From assembly GCF_011193355.1 (NCBI RefSeq), contig NZ_CP049780.1:6602634-6666633 (forward strand): 64,000 nt of DNA. The letters are read 5' to 3'. Below are positions 26,876 through 36,410 of the stretch, in pieces. The translations under genes were made by a program, and so were the position numbers. How positions within the stretch are numbered: position 1 is the stretch's first letter; each line of letters begins with the position of its first letter. Below the pieces are notes generated by a model. It saw nothing but the letters and a program-made list of their open reading frames with translations. It was not told the origin of the DNA and did not search any database. Source of the DNA: Streptomyces sp. JB150. GTDB lineage: Bacteria; Actinomycetota; Actinomycetes; Streptomycetales; Streptomycetaceae.

Positions 26876-27709
26876 CTACACCCCTTCCCGCCCCGGCCGC
26901 GACGACGCGCCGGGGCGGGACTCGTAGTACAGGCTGTGGAAGCGCCCGCCCTCCTCCAGCCCCGCCGGATCGCGGCCCAGCGCCCGCACCGCCTCGGTCG
27001 CGTACCGCCGCTCCCGTTCGTCGGTGAACCGCCGCTGCGGGTAGGTGCGGGAGGTGTCGGCCGTGGTGCGCAGACCGCGGTCGGAGAGCGCCCCGATCAC
27101 GGGTTCGTACGACACGGTGCGCAGCACGAACGCGCTCACCCACACCGGACGCCGGGCGCCGTCCAGCAGGCGGGCGAAGGTCCGTTCCGTGACGTAGCTG
27201 CCGCCGCCGGTGAGCGTGACCAGGCCGACCCCGGGGAGCGCGCGGGCCAGTTCCGGACCCGGCGGGGACTGCTCCAGGTCGTCGCTGAAGGCGGCGTCCA
27301 GCAGGCCCACCTCGCGGGCGTAGCCCACCGCGGACACCGAGACGTCCAGGCCGTACACCGGCAGCGCGTCGGGGCGGCGCCGTTCGGCGTAGAACTGCTT
27401 GTCCCAGGCGGCCAGCTCGGCCGTCGACATGTCCCGCACCGCCGGGGAGGCGTAGCGCCCGTACAGTTCCGCCAGGGTCACGTCATGGTTGAGCAGCGCC
27501 GCGTTGATGCCGTACGAGCAGCACAGGTCCAGCACCGCCGGGACGCCGGGCAGGCCGTCGTCGAGCGCGGCCCGCTCGGCGGCCACGCGGCGGAAGACCG
27601 GCTGGGCGTGGTGCGGGATCTCGTACTCCAGCGGGCCGAGCCGCGTGAAGTACGCCCGCGGATCCGCCTGGCCGTAGATGTCGTCGAAGCGTGCTTTACC
27701 ACTCGCCAT
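26876..27709 (-). CDS. SAM-dependent methyltransferase-like protein
   Basis: 277 aa. VLDLCCSYGINAALL (about residue 60) is a class I methyltransferase motif I with the unusual Cys-Cys in place of Gly residues; YGLDVSVSAVGYA supplies the acidic motif II, and VGLVTLTGGGSYV a motif IV-like segment. The N-terminus (ASGKARFDDIYGQADPRAYF) and the C-terminal YYESRPG part are family-specific. It might be inactive or have another ligand because motif I lacks the GxGxG core. Substrate unknown. Confidence 0.75.
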   Translation of the reverse strand: MASGKARFDDIYGQADPRAYFTRLGPLEYEIPHHAQPVFRRVAAERAALDDGLPGVPAVLDLCCSYGINAALLNHDVTLAELYGRYASPAVRDMSTAELAAWDKQFYAERRRPDALPVYGLDVSVSAVGYAREVGLLDAAFSDDLEQSPPGPELARALPGVGLVTLTGGGSYVTERTFARLLDGARRPVWVSAFVLRTVSYEPVIGALSDRGLRTTADTSRTYPQRRFTDERERRYATEAVRALGRDPAGLEEGGRFHSLYYESRPGASSRPGREGV

Positions 27710-28276
27710 CGCGCGCCGGCTCCCGCTCGTAGGGCACCGCGGGTCTCGCGATCCCCGATATGTCCTGTACTCGCTGTTTCACCCATGATGTCCCCCACCC
27801 GTTCCCGGTGCGTCCCGAAGAGCCCGCGCGGCGTGTTCGGCACGGCGAGGCGTTACGTTGAGTGATGTTCCCCCTAGGCCTTCGGTGGGCCGGGTGTGGG
27901 GGCGGGCGGTGGTGAACGGCCCGGCGAGCGGTTGCGCGCCCGAGAGGGGCGGGGCTGGGGCGGGGAAGGGGGCGTCGACGGTGTGGCCGATGTCGACCGT
28001 CTTTGACCAGGTCTGATCGATCCCTTTCGATTGGTGCGTGACGAAGGCTCGGACTTATCGGTCTGTCGTGCGATGCCTCATACCAGAGCGGGACGCTTTG
28101 CGAGGGACTTCGTCAACTGCCCACCGCACATGATGCGTTGGCGACTACTGTGAGTGTCCGTCGGGCGACGCGGGACCGCACTTCGGTCCGGCCGGCCGGC
28201 ATCTCCATGGCGCCTGCCCGCAGCACGCGAGACCGCGCGTCCGGGCCCCGACCGACGGACCAGTACGAGGACACCG
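27710..28276. other. Divergent promoter region before the conservon
   Basis: No gene. It separates the divergent methyltransferase gene and cvnA. A G-rich tract occupies about 27880-27970; GACGGT and ACCGTC (27978-27983, 27996-28001) form a short spaced inverted repeat. TACTGT (28146-28151) could be a -10 for cvnA. The cvnA frame is open upstream to 28154 but the sequence there has no ribosome binding site. Confidence 0.4.
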
Positions 28277-30085
28277 ATGTCACACCTCCGCGCACCGGCC
28301 GCACGCGCAGACCGCCGCGAAGGCGGACGGCACGGACGACCGGTCGCCCGCACGGCCCCCGCACTGCCCGAGGCCCACATACGGTCCCAGTTGCTGCGCC
28401 TGGCGGTCCTGCCCCCCGTCGCCGTCGCCCTCGGCGGCTGCGCGGCCGTGCTGTTCACCGTGCGCACCACCGGCGTGCGCACCAGCCACACCCTGTGGGC
28501 CGTCCTCGCCGGCGCGGTGTGCGTGGCGCTCGCGGGCATCGTGATCGCCGCCGTCGCCGCCGGGCGCGCCGCCCGGTCCGTGCACGAGCGGGTGAGCGCG
28601 CTGCGCCGGGCCGGCGCCCGCCGGGAGGCCGATCTGCGCGCCCTCGTCGAGGGGCTGCGGCGCGGCGAGACACCGCCCCGCCCCACCCAGCGCGCCGCGC
28701 CGCCCGCCGACGCCGACGACTTCGACCTGCTCGCCGCCGACCTCGCCCGCGCCCACGACGGGGCCGTCAGCGCCGTCGTACAGGCCGCGCAGCTGTCCAG
28801 CCAGACCGGCAGCGAGCAGAAGCTGGAGGTCTTCGTCAATCTCGCCCGCCGGCTCCAGTCGCTGGTGCACCGCGAGATCACCATCCTCGACGAGCTGGAA
28901 AACGACATCGAGGACCCCGACCTCCTCAAGAGCCTGTTCCACGTCGACCACCTCGCCACCCGGATCCGGCGCCACGCCGAGAACCTGGCCGTGCTCGGCG
29001 GCGCCGTCTCACGGCGGCAGTGGAGCAACCCGGTGCCCATGACGGAGGTGCTGCGCTCGGCGACCGCCGAGGTGGAGCAGTACTCACGGGTGAAGATCGT
29101 CCCGCCGATCGACGGCCACCTGCGCGGGCACGCCGTCGCGGACGTCATCCACCTGCTGGCCGAACTCATCGAGAACGCCACGGTGTTCTCCGCCCCGCAG
29201 ACCCAGGTGCTGCTGCGCGCCAGCCTCGTCACCTCCGGGCTCGCCGTCGAGGTCGAGGACCGCGGCCTGGGCATGCCGGTCGCCGAGCAGGACCGGATGA
29301 ACGCCCTGCTCTCCGACCCCGACCAGGTCAACGTCGCCCGCCTGCTGGCGGACGGCCGTATCGGGCTCTACGTCGTCTCCCAGCTGGCCCGCCGGCACGG
29401 CATCGGCGTGCGTCTGCAGAGCAACATCTACGGCGGGGTGCAGGCCGTGCTCGTCGTGCCGCAGGCGTTGCTCGGGGCGACGGGCACCGCAGCGGGCACG
29501 GCGCCCGGCACGGCAGCGGGCACAGCGCCGGGCACGGCGACGGCGGCGGGCGCGGCGCCGTCGGTGACGGAGACGGCGCCCCCGGGCACGGCCACCGGCG
29601 CGGCACAGGTCCCGGGGTCCCCGGCCGGCGAGGCACCCCGCCTCACCGGAGACTTCCGTCCCACCCCGGACTCCTGGACCGGACAGCCCCCGCAGGCCGC
29701 CCCGGCCACCGCGCCCGCCCCGCTCCCCGTCCGCGGCGGACGCGAGGAGCGGGCGAACCCGGCCGAGGCCGTGCCGGGGCCGCGGCCGCAGGACCAGGCG
29801 CTGGTCGCCGAGCGGGAGGGCGTGCCCCCGGTGCCGCGGCGGGACGGCGTCGTGCGGGGCACCATGGGCAAGCCCCGGCTGCCCCGCCGCCGCGCCCAGG
29901 AGCACCTCGTCCCGCAGCTGCGCGGCGGCCCCGCCCCCCGCCAGGACGACGACCGGCACGTCGGCCACGACCCGGGCCTGATGGCCGCCTTCCAGCGGGG
30001 CATCAGCCTCGCCGAGGCCCAGCAGAGTCTGGAACCGGCGGACATCGCCGCCGTCCGGCACGACGGGAGCGCACCGCCCCGATGA
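28277..30085 (+). CDS. cvnA: Conservon sensor histidine kinase-like protein CvnA
   Basis: 602-aa membrane sensor of a Cvn system, which resembles a G-protein-coupled receptor complex. Two hydrophobic segments (LLRLAVLPPVAVALGG and the LWAVLAGAVCVALAGIVIAAVAAG region) precede a HAMP-like linker, an HDH box HVDHLATRIRRHAENLAVLGG (H225, H228), and an ATPase domain with N-box ELIENATVF (N300) and G-boxes VEDRGLGMP and GRIGLYVVS. The C-terminal 200 residues are a Pro/Ala/Gly-rich tail with a repetitive GTAPGTAAGTAPGTA segment. ATG 28277 is followed by MSHLRAPAARADRREG. Starts a cvnABCD operon. Confidence 0.93.
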   Translation: MSHLRAPAARADRREGGRHGRPVARTAPALPEAHIRSQLLRLAVLPPVAVALGGCAAVLFTVRTTGVRTSHTLWAVLAGAVCVALAGIVIAAVAAGRAARSVHERVSALRRAGARREADLRALVEGLRRGETPPRPTQRAAPPADADDFDLLAADLARAHDGAVSAVVQAAQLSSQTGSEQKLEVFVNLARRLQSLVHREITILDELENDIEDPDLLKSLFHVDHLATRIRRHAENLAVLGGAVSRRQWSNPVPMTEVLRSATAEVEQYSRVKIVPPIDGHLRGHAVADVIHLLAELIENATVFSAPQTQVLLRASLVTSGLAVEVEDRGLGMPVAEQDRMNALLSDPDQVNVARLLADGRIGLYVVSQLARRHGIGVRLQSNIYGGVQAVLVVPQALLGATGTAAGTAPGTAAGTAPGTATAAGAAPSVTETAPPGTATGAAQVPGSPAGEAPRLTGDFRPTPDSWTGQPPQAAPATAPAPLPVRGGREERANPAEAVPGPRPQDQALVAEREGVPPVPRRDGVVRGTMGKPRLPRRRAQEHLVPQLRGGPAPRQDDDRHVGHDPGLMAAFQRGISLAEAQQSLEPADIAAVRHDGSAPPR

Positions 30086-30159
30086 CCAGCCTCGCGCCGT
30101 CCCCCGGCGCTTCCCCACACCCCCGAACCCCCCTTCGTACCCCAAGGAGTCGATCCATC

Positions 30160-30594
30160 ATGGCGAGCGAAGCCCCCACCGGCCATGTGTCCGATCTCGA
30201 CTGGCTGATGAGCGGCCTCGTGCAGCGCGTCCCGCACACCAGCAGCGCGGTCCTCCTGTCCTGCGACGGACTGGTGAAGTCCGTCCACGGCCTCGATCCC
30301 GACAGCGCCGACCACATGGCGGCGCTGGCCTCCGGTCTGTACTCCCTCGGCCGCAGCGCCGGGGTCCGCTTCGGCGACGGCGGCGACGTACGGCAGGTGG
30401 TCGTCGAGCTCGACTCGACGCTGCTGTTCGTCACCACCGCCGGGTCCGGCACCTGCCTCGCCGTGCTCGCGGGCCGCGAGGCCGACGCGGCCGTCCTGGG
30501 TTACGAGATGGCGATGCTCGTCAAGAGCGTGCGCCCGTACCTGGTGACCGCGCCCCGGCAGCAGGCCGTCGAACCCACGGCGATGAGGCCTTGA
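30160..30594 (+). CDS. cvnB: Roadblock/LC7 protein CvnB
   Basis: 144-aa Roadblock/LC7-domain protein (LDWLMSGLVQRVPHTSSAVLLSCDGLVKS), thought to act as the GTPase-activating or scaffold component of the conservon complex. AAGGAG lies at proper distance before ATG 30160. Its TGA overlaps the TTG start of cvnC. Length and sequence are typical for the family. Confidence 0.95.
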   Translation: MASEAPTGHVSDLDWLMSGLVQRVPHTSSAVLLSCDGLVKSVHGLDPDSADHMAALASGLYSLGRSAGVRFGDGGDVRQVVVELDSTLLFVTTAGSGTCLAVLAGREADAAVLGYEMAMLVKSVRPYLVTAPRQQAVEPTAMRP

Positions 30595-30965
30595 GCGCGG
30601 CGGTCGGTGAGGGGCCCTGGCTCGACGACGCGGCCGGACGGCTGGTGCGCCCGTTCACGGTGAGCAACGGCCGCACCCGCCCCACCGTCCCGCTCGACCT
30701 GATGTCGCAGGTGATGGCCACCGGGGCGACCCCCCTCGGCTATCTCGGCCCGGAACACGCGCAGGTCCTCGACCTGTGCCACGCGCCCGTCTCGGTCGCC
30801 GAGGCCGCCGCCCACCTGAAGCTGCCGGCGGCGGTCACCAAAGTGCTGCTGGCGGACCTCCTCGACTGCGGGGCGCTCACCACCAAGCCCCCCGCGTACC
30901 ACCACACACCCACGGACCGGGCCCTTCTGGAGGCAGTGCTCGATGGACTACGACGACAGCTCTGA
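30591..30965 (+). CDS. cvnC: DUF742 protein CvnC
   Basis: 124-aa DUF742 winged-helix-like protein. It begins at TTG 30591, overlapping the cvnB stop (TTGA); no ATG or GTG in frame is better placed. RLVRPFTVSNGRTRPTVPLDLMSQV is the family opening and LPAAVTKVLLADLLDCGALTTKPP its C-terminal helix pair. Its end overlaps cvnD by 23 bp, so the four proteins are tightly coupled. Confidence 0.94.
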   Translation: MSAAVGEGPWLDDAAGRLVRPFTVSNGRTRPTVPLDLMSQVMATGATPLGYLGPEHAQVLDLCHAPVSVAEAAAHLKLPAAVTKVLLADLLDCGALTTKPPAYHHTPTDRALLEAVLDGLRRQL

Positions 30966-31671
30966 GTACGACGAGTACGACGACCGCCGCGCCGGGCACG
31001 ACCACGGCCCCGGCCACGATCACGGCGCCGGCTACGACCACGGCGCCAGGCACGACCACGGCGCCAGGCACGACCACGACCACGCCGCCGACCCCTTCCC
31101 CACCGCGCTCAAGATCCTCGTCGCGGGCGGGTTCGGGGTCGGCAAGACCACGTTCGTCGGCGCCGTCAGCGAGATCGCGCCGCTCAGCACGGAGGAACTG
31201 CTCACCACCGTCAGCGTCGGAACCGACAACCTCGAGGGCATCGAGAACAAGATGGAGACGACCGTCGCCATGGACTTCGGCCGGATCACCCTCGACTCCC
31301 GCCATGTGCTGTACCTGTTCGGCACCCCCGGCCAGGAACGCTTCTGGTTCATGTGGGACGAACTGTCCGAGGGCGCGCTCGGCGCGGTCATCCTCGCCGA
31401 CACCCGCCGACTGGAGGAATGCTTCGCGGCCGTCGACTTCTTCGAGGAACGCGGCCTCGGCTTCATCGTCGCCATCAACGAGTTCGACGGCGCCCACCGC
31501 TACGACCCCGAGGAGGTACGGGCCGCCATCGACCTCGACCCGGGCATCCCCATCGTCCGCTGCGACGCGCGGATCTCCGCCTCCGGCGTCCAGACGTTGC
31601 TGACCCTGGTCCGGCACCTGATCGCCCACGCCCCCGCCGTCCCCGCGCCCAGCCACGGCGCCCACCGGTGA
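30943..31671 (+). CDS. cvnD: Conservon GTPase CvnD with His-rich N-terminal extension
   Basis: 242-aa small GTP-binding protein. P-loop GGFGVGKTT (K68), G3-like LFGTPGQERFWFMWD and G4 NEFDGA are present; the fold begins with LKILVAGGFGVGK. Unlike usual CvnD proteins of about 190-200 aa, it carries about 50 residues before the fold, first acidic (DYDDSSEYDEYDD) and then a run of GHDHG/ARHDHG repeats with ten His in about 30 residues. At DNA level the insert is tandem CACGACCACGGCGCC. The stretch recalls metal-binding tails of HypB/UreG-type GTPases. Confidence 0.93.
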   Translation: MDYDDSSEYDEYDDRRAGHDHGPGHDHGAGYDHGARHDHGARHDHDHAADPFPTALKILVAGGFGVGKTTFVGAVSEIAPLSTEELLTTVSVGTDNLEGIENKMETTVAMDFGRITLDSRHVLYLFGTPGQERFWFMWDELSEGALGAVILADTRRLEECFAAVDFFEERGLGFIVAINEFDGAHRYDPEEVRAAIDLDPGIPIVRCDARISASGVQTLLTLVRHLIAHAPAVPAPSHGAHR

Positions 31672-31767
31672 CCCGCACACCCCAACGCCCCGCGGTGACC
31701 ACCGCACCCCACCGCCCCACCGCACGGAGCCGCACATGACATCCGCCCCCAGCGACGGAGCCCGGCC

Positions 31768-32328
31768 ATGAGCTACGAGCCGCCGCGCCCGGCCGGTCGT
31801 CTGCTGCTCACCCCCGAGGACCGGGAGGCCCCCGCCCGCGCCCTGCGGCTGCGCGGCCTCGGCCTCGGACCGCGCCCCGAGCCCGCCCTCGACGACTACG
31901 CGACCCGCCTCGCCGTCCACACCGCGTCGCCGTACGCCATGGTGAATCTCCTGGACGAGGACGGGCAGTTCTACGCCGGACTGCACACCCCGCGGACCGG
32001 GCCCGCCCTGCCCGACGGCTCCCCGGGGCCGGTGATCGGCCGCCGGCTGCCCCGCGACCACGGCTTCTGCCCGCACGTCGTGGTGCGGCGCAAGGCGCTG
32101 GTCCTGGAGGACGTGTGCGACTACCCGAGGTTCGCGGGCAACCCGGTCGTCGACGAGTTCGGCATCCGCTCCTACCTCGGCGCCCCGCTCATCGACACCA
32201 CCGGCATGGTGCTCGGCACCGTCTCCGTCGCCGACCTGACACCGCGCCCCTGGGGCCGCACCGGACTGGAGACCATCAAGGCGACGGCCGCGGACCTCAC
32301 CGCACGCCTGGAAGGCGGCACGCGTTGA
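31768..32328 (+). CDS. GAF-domain protein of the conservon locus
   Basis: 186-aa protein with one GAF domain (about 30-180: [76 protein letters not shown]). The FC in DHGFCPHVV is typical of the GAF proteins linked with cvn operons, where they probably sense a ligand or redox state. It starts 96 bp after cvnD in the same direction and is likely part of the operon. Confidence 0.88.
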   Translation: MSYEPPRPAGRLLLTPEDREAPARALRLRGLGLGPRPEPALDDYATRLAVHTASPYAMVNLLDEDGQFYAGLHTPRTGPALPDGSPGPVIGRRLPRDHGFCPHVVVRRKALVLEDVCDYPRFAGNPVVDEFGIRSYLGAPLIDTTGMVLGTVSVADLTPRPWGRTGLETIKATAADLTARLEGGTR

Positions 32329-32491
32329 CCCCTACGGGGGGTGTGAAGGAAAGCTGTGGCGCCGTTTAAGAAAACCTCGATGGACCGGGGGCATCCTCGT
32401 ACGGCAGATTGCCAGGAGATTCCACCCCTCTCCCCGTCGCGGGCCCCTTCGGCGTGCCCGCGGCCGGGATCTCACCCTCAGGAGCCGAGCG

Positions 32492-33520
32492 TTGAAGGCG
32501 CTGGTCAAGGAGAAGGCGGAGCCAGGGCTCCGGCTGGCGGACGTACCGGAGCCCGCCATCGGACCCGGTGACGTGCTGATCAAGGTGCTGCGCACCGGTA
32601 TCTGCGGCACCGACCTGCACATCCGGTCCTGGGACGGCTGGGCGCAGCAGGCGATCCGCACCCCGCTGGTGATCGGACACGAGTTCGTCGGCGAGGTCGT
32701 CGAGACCGGCCGCGACGTCACCGACATCAAGGCCGGCGACCGGGTCAGCGGCGAGGGCCACCTGGTGTGCGGCAAGTGCCGCAACTGCCTCGCCGGGCGC
32801 CGCCACCTGTGCCGGGCGACCGTCGGCCTCGGCGTCGGCCGCGACGGCGCGTTCGCCGAGTACGTGGCGCTGCCCGCGTCCAACGTGTGGGTGCACCGGG
32901 TGCCCGTGGACCTCGACATCGCGGCCATCTTCGACCCGTTCGGCAACGCCGTGCACACCGCGCTGTCGTTCCCGCTGGTCGGCGAGGACGTACTGATCAC
33001 CGGTGCCGGTCCGATCGGCCTGATGGCGGCGGCCGTGGCCCGGCACGCCGGCGCCCGCAACGTGATGATCACCGACGTCAGCGAGGAGCGCCTGGAGCTG
33101 GCCCGCAAGCTCGGCGCCACCCTCGCGCTGAACGTCTCCGAGTCGGCCATCGCCGACGGCCAGCGCGAGCTGGGGCTGCGCGAGGGCTTCGACATCGGCC
33201 TGGAGATGTCCGGCCGCCCCGAGGCGATGCGCGACATGATCGCCAACATGACGCACGGCGGCCGGATCGCCATGCTCGGCCTGCCGTCCGAGGAGTTCCC
33301 GGTCGACTGGTCCCGGATCGTCACCTCGATGATCACCATCAAGGGCATCTACGGCCGGGAGATGTTCGAGACCTGGTACGCGATGTCGGTGCTGCTCGAA
33401 GGCGGCCTCGACCTCGCCCCCGTGATCACCGGCCGGTACGGCTACCGCGACTTCGAAGCGGCGTTCGCCGACGCGGCGAGCGGCCGCGGCGGCAAGGTCA
33501 TCCTCGACTGGACCGCGTAA
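32492..33520 (+). CDS. tdh: L-threonine 3-dehydrogenase
   Basis: Zinc alcohol-dehydrogenase-type enzyme oxidising threonine to 2-amino-3-ketobutyrate. Catalytic zinc residues C38, H63 and E64 and structural-zinc cysteines C93, C96, C99 and C107 are all present, at the same positions as in the E. coli enzyme. The Rossmann glycines are GAGPIGLMA. 342 aa. Start is TTG 32492 with CAGGAG before it, a weak start that may hold expression low. kbl follows 42 bp later. Confidence 0.96.
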   Translation: MKALVKEKAEPGLRLADVPEPAIGPGDVLIKVLRTGICGTDLHIRSWDGWAQQAIRTPLVIGHEFVGEVVETGRDVTDIKAGDRVSGEGHLVCGKCRNCLAGRRHLCRATVGLGVGRDGAFAEYVALPASNVWVHRVPVDLDIAAIFDPFGNAVHTALSFPLVGEDVLITGAGPIGLMAAAVARHAGARNVMITDVSEERLELARKLGATLALNVSESAIADGQRELGLREGFDIGLEMSGRPEAMRDMIANMTHGGRIAMLGLPSEEFPVDWSRIVTSMITIKGIYGREMFETWYAMSVLLEGGLDLAPVITGRYGYRDFEAAFADAASGRGGKVILDWTA

Positions 33521-33562
33521 ACCCCTTTCGCTCGCCTCGCAGCCTTCTAGGAGCTTCTTCCC

Positions 33563-34756
33563 ATGTTCGACTCCGTGCGCGACGACCTGCGCGCCACCCT
33601 CGACGAGATCCGCGCCGCCGGACTGCACAAGCCGGAGCGGGTCATCGGCACCCCGCAGTCCGCCACCGTGAACGTCACCGCGGGCGGCCGCCCCGGCGAG
33701 GTCCTCAACTTCTGCGCCAACAACTACCTCGGCCTCGCCGACCACCCCGAGGTCATCGCCGCCGCCCACGAGGCGCTGGACCGCTGGGGCTACGGCATGG
33801 CCTCCGTGCGCTTCATCTGCGGCACCCAGGAGGTGCACAAGGAGCTGGAGGCGCGGCTGTCGGCGTTCCTCGGCCAGGAGGACACGATCCTCTACTCCTC
33901 CTGCTTCGACGCCAACGGCGGTGTCTTCGAGACCCTGCTCGGCCCCGAGGACGCGGTGATCTCCGACGCCCTCAACCACGCCTCCATCATCGACGGCATC
34001 CGCCTGTCCAAGGCCCGCCGCTTCCGGTACGCCAACCGCGACCTGGAGGACCTGGAGCGCCAGCTGAAGGAGGCGTCCGACGCGCGGCGCCGGCTCATCG
34101 TCACCGACGGCGTCTTCTCCATGGACGGCTACGTGGCGCCGCTGCGCGAGATCTGCGACCTCGCCGACCGCTACGACGCGATGGTCATGGTCGACGACTC
34201 GCACGCCGTCGGTTTCGTCGGCCCCGGCGGGCGCGGCACCCCCGAGCTGCACGGCGTGATGGACCGCGTCGACATCATCACCGGCACCCTCGGCAAGGCC
34301 CTCGGCGGCGCCTCCGGCGGCTATGTCGCCGCCCGCGCCGAGATCGTCGCGCTGCTGCGCCAGCGCTCCCGGCCGTACCTGTTCTCCAACACCCTCGCCC
34401 CGGTGATCGCCGCTGCCTCCCTGAAGGTCCTCGACCTGCTGGAGTCGGCCGACGACCTGCGGGTGCGGCTCGCCGAGAACACCGCGTTGTTCCGCCGCCG
34501 CATGACCGAGGAGGGCTTCGACATCCTCCCCGGCGACCACCCCATCGCACCGGTGATGATCGGCGACGCGGCCGAGGCGGGCCGGATGGCCGAGCTGCTG
34601 CTGGAGCGCGGCGTGTACGTGATCGGCTTCTCCTACCCGGTCGTCCCGCAGGGCCAGGCCCGCATCCGCGTGCAGCTGTCCGCGGCGCACTCCACCGAGG
34701 ACGTGAACCGGGCCGTGGACGCCTTCGTGGCGGCCCGCGCGGAGCTGGCGGGCTGA
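33563..34756 (+). CDS. kbl: 2-amino-3-ketobutyrate CoA ligase (glycine C-acetyltransferase)
   Basis: PLP enzyme splitting 2-amino-3-ketobutyrate into glycine and acetyl-CoA. 397 aa. The Schiff-base lysine is K245 in [14 protein letters not shown], the Asp contacting the pyridine nitrogen lies in [12 protein letters not shown], and [12 protein letters not shown] is the family opening. With tdh upstream it completes the two-step threonine to glycine route. Confidence 0.97.
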   Translation: MFDSVRDDLRATLDEIRAAGLHKPERVIGTPQSATVNVTAGGRPGEVLNFCANNYLGLADHPEVIAAAHEALDRWGYGMASVRFICGTQEVHKELEARLSAFLGQEDTILYSSCFDANGGVFETLLGPEDAVISDALNHASIIDGIRLSKARRFRYANRDLEDLERQLKEASDARRRLIVTDGVFSMDGYVAPLREICDLADRYDAMVMVDDSHAVGFVGPGGRGTPELHGVMDRVDIITGTLGKALGGASGGYVAARAEIVALLRQRSRPYLFSNTLAPVIAAASLKVLDLLESADDLRVRLAENTALFRRRMTEEGFDILPGDHPIAPVMIGDAAEAGRMAELLLERGVYVIGFSYPVVPQGQARIRVQLSAAHSTEDVNRAVDAFVAARAELAG

Positions 34757-34787
34757 GCCGGTCCGCCGGCCTGAGAGAATCGATGCC

Positions 34788-35738
34788 GTGATCGAAGCAC
34801 GGCGGCTGCACATCCTCCGTGCGGTGGCCGACCACCGCACGGTGACGGCGGCTGCCGCCGCGCTGTACCTCACCCCGTCGGCGGTGTCCCAGCAGCTGAC
34901 GGCGCTGGAGCAGGAGACCGGCCACCGGCTGGTGGAGCGGAGCGCCAAGGGCGTACGGCTCACTCCGGCCGGTGAGATCCTGCTCAGCCACACCAACATC
35001 GTCCTCGCCCAGCTGGAGCGGGCCGAGGCCGAGCTGGCCGCGTACGGCTCGGGCGCCGCGGGCACGGTCACCGTGGCCGCCTTCGCGACCGGTATCGCGC
35101 AGGTCGTCGCGCCCGCCGTGGCCCGCCTGGCCGGCACCTCGCCCGGCATCCGCATCCGCGTCCAGGACGCCGAGGGCGACGCCAGCCTACCGATGGTGCT
35201 GGACCGGCAGGTCGACGTGGCGGTGGCCGTCGAGTACCGCGGCGCGCCGCCCGCCGACGACCCCCGGCTGACCCACGTGCCGCTGTACGCCGAGCCCTTC
35301 GACGCGGTGGTCCCGGTGACGCACCGGCTGGCGGACGCGGGCGAGGTGCCGCTCGCCGAGCTGGCGAAGGACCCGTGGATCGGCCCCTACCCCGGCAATC
35401 CCTGCCACGACGTGGTCGTCCTGGCCTGTGAGAGCGCCGGTTTCCAGCCCCGCCTGGAGCACTCCTCCGACGACTTCCGCGCCGTCGTGGCGCTCGCCTC
35501 GGCCGACGCGGGCGTGGCCCTCGTCCCGCGCTCGGCGCTGCGCGGCATGGACCTGCACGGCGTGGTCGTGCGCCCCGTCGACGGTGTGGCGCCCACGCGC
35601 CGGGTCTTCGCCGCCGTACGCCGGGGCGCGGAGGAGCACCCACTGATCCGTCCCGTGCTCGACGCGCTGCGCGAGGCGGCGGAAGGCCAGCTGGCCGAGG
35701 CCGACGAGGGGCGCCCGCAGGGCGTCGGCGCGGGGTAG
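34788..35738 (+). CDS. LysR-family transcriptional regulator
   Basis: 316 aa. HTH in residues 3-62 (ARRLHILRAVADHRTVTAAAAALYLTPSAVSQQLTALEQE) and a LysR substrate domain (about 90-295). GTG 34788 is the start. It lies 31 bp after kbl in the same direction, and so may control threonine catabolism, although LysR genes are more often divergent from their targets. Effector unknown. Confidence 0.92.
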   Translation: MIEARRLHILRAVADHRTVTAAAAALYLTPSAVSQQLTALEQETGHRLVERSAKGVRLTPAGEILLSHTNIVLAQLERAEAELAAYGSGAAGTVTVAAFATGIAQVVAPAVARLAGTSPGIRIRVQDAEGDASLPMVLDRQVDVAVAVEYRGAPPADDPRLTHVPLYAEPFDAVVPVTHRLADAGEVPLAELAKDPWIGPYPGNPCHDVVVLACESAGFQPRLEHSSDDFRAVVALASADAGVALVPRSALRGMDLHGVVVRPVDGVAPTRRVFAAVRRGAEEHPLIRPVLDALREAAEGQLAEADEGRPQGVGAG

Positions 35739-35819
35739 GACCGGCCACTCGTCGACGTACGCGCAGAGCGTTCCTCGCGGTGTTTCGAGGGCGCGCGTGA
35801 GGAAGCCGTAACGTGCGCG

Positions 35820-35852
35820 TCTCATATCCGGGATAACGTCCCGGATATGAGA
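35820..35852. promoter_or_regulatory. 14-bp inverted repeat spanning the start codon of the XRE-cupin gene
   Basis: TCTCATATCCGGGA (35820-35833), a 5-nt spacer TAACG, then the exact complement TCCCGGATATGAGA (35839-35852). The ATG of the next gene (35847-35849) lies within the right arm. A repressor bound here would block transcription start or elongation; as RNA the hairpin would bury the start codon. Probably an autoregulatory operator. Confidence 0.8.
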
Positions 35853-36410
35853 GACGCGGAACTGGACCTGCGCCTGGGGGCCCGGCTGGCGGAGCTGCGG
35901 GCCGCGCGCGGGTGGTCCCTGGGGGAACTCGCCGAGCGCAGCGGGGTCAGCCGCTCGACGCTCTCGCGGGCCGAGCGGGCCGAGACCAGCCCCACCGCCG
36001 TCGTACTGAACCGCCTCTGCGCGGTCTACGGACGGACCATGTCCCAGCTGCTCAGCGAGGTGGAGGCGGAGCCCGTCCCCGTGGTGCGGGCCGCCGACCA
36101 GCGATCGTGGGAGGACCGCGCCGCCGGTTTCGTACGGCGCTCGGTGTCCCCGCCGCACGCCGGACTGCGCGGCGAACTCGTCGAGGCCAGGCTCGACCCC
36201 GGCGCCGACCTCGCCTACGACCGGCCGCCCGTGCCGGGCCTCGAACAGCACGTCTGGGTGCTGGAAGGAGAACTGGAGGTGACCGTGCGGGACGTGACCC
36301 ACGCCCTCGGGACCGGCGACTGCCTGCGGCTGCGGGTGTGGGGGGCGACGCGCTTCCGGTGCCCGGGCCGGCGGCCCGCGCGCTACCTCCTGGCGGTGGT
36401 GCTGCCGTGA
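35847..36410 (+). CDS. XRE-family regulator with cupin domain
   Basis: 187 aa. HTH_XRE (about 10-70: RLAELRAARGWSLGELAERSGVSRSTLSRAERAETSP) and a C-terminal cupin (about 105-185). ATG 35847 lies in the right arm of a perfect 14-bp inverted repeat and no ribosome binding site is visible, so the message may be leaderless. Its TGA overlaps the GTG of a GNAT gene, giving a regulator-acetyltransferase pair common in bacteria. Ligand unknown. Confidence 0.9.
   Translation: MRDAELDLRLGARLAELRAARGWSLGELAERSGVSRSTLSRAERAETSPTAVVLNRLCAVYGRTMSQLLSEVEAEPVPVVRAADQRSWEDRAAGFVRRSVSPPHAGLRGELVEARLDPGADLAYDRPPVPGLEQHVWVLEGELEVTVRDVTHALGTGDCLRLRVWGATRFRCPGRRPARYLLAVVLP

Noticed and set aside
32329..32491. Glycine riboswitch before tdh-kbl
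   Set aside because: None of the glycine riboswitch core motifs can be recognised in the leader; only a ribosome binding site for the TTG start is clear.
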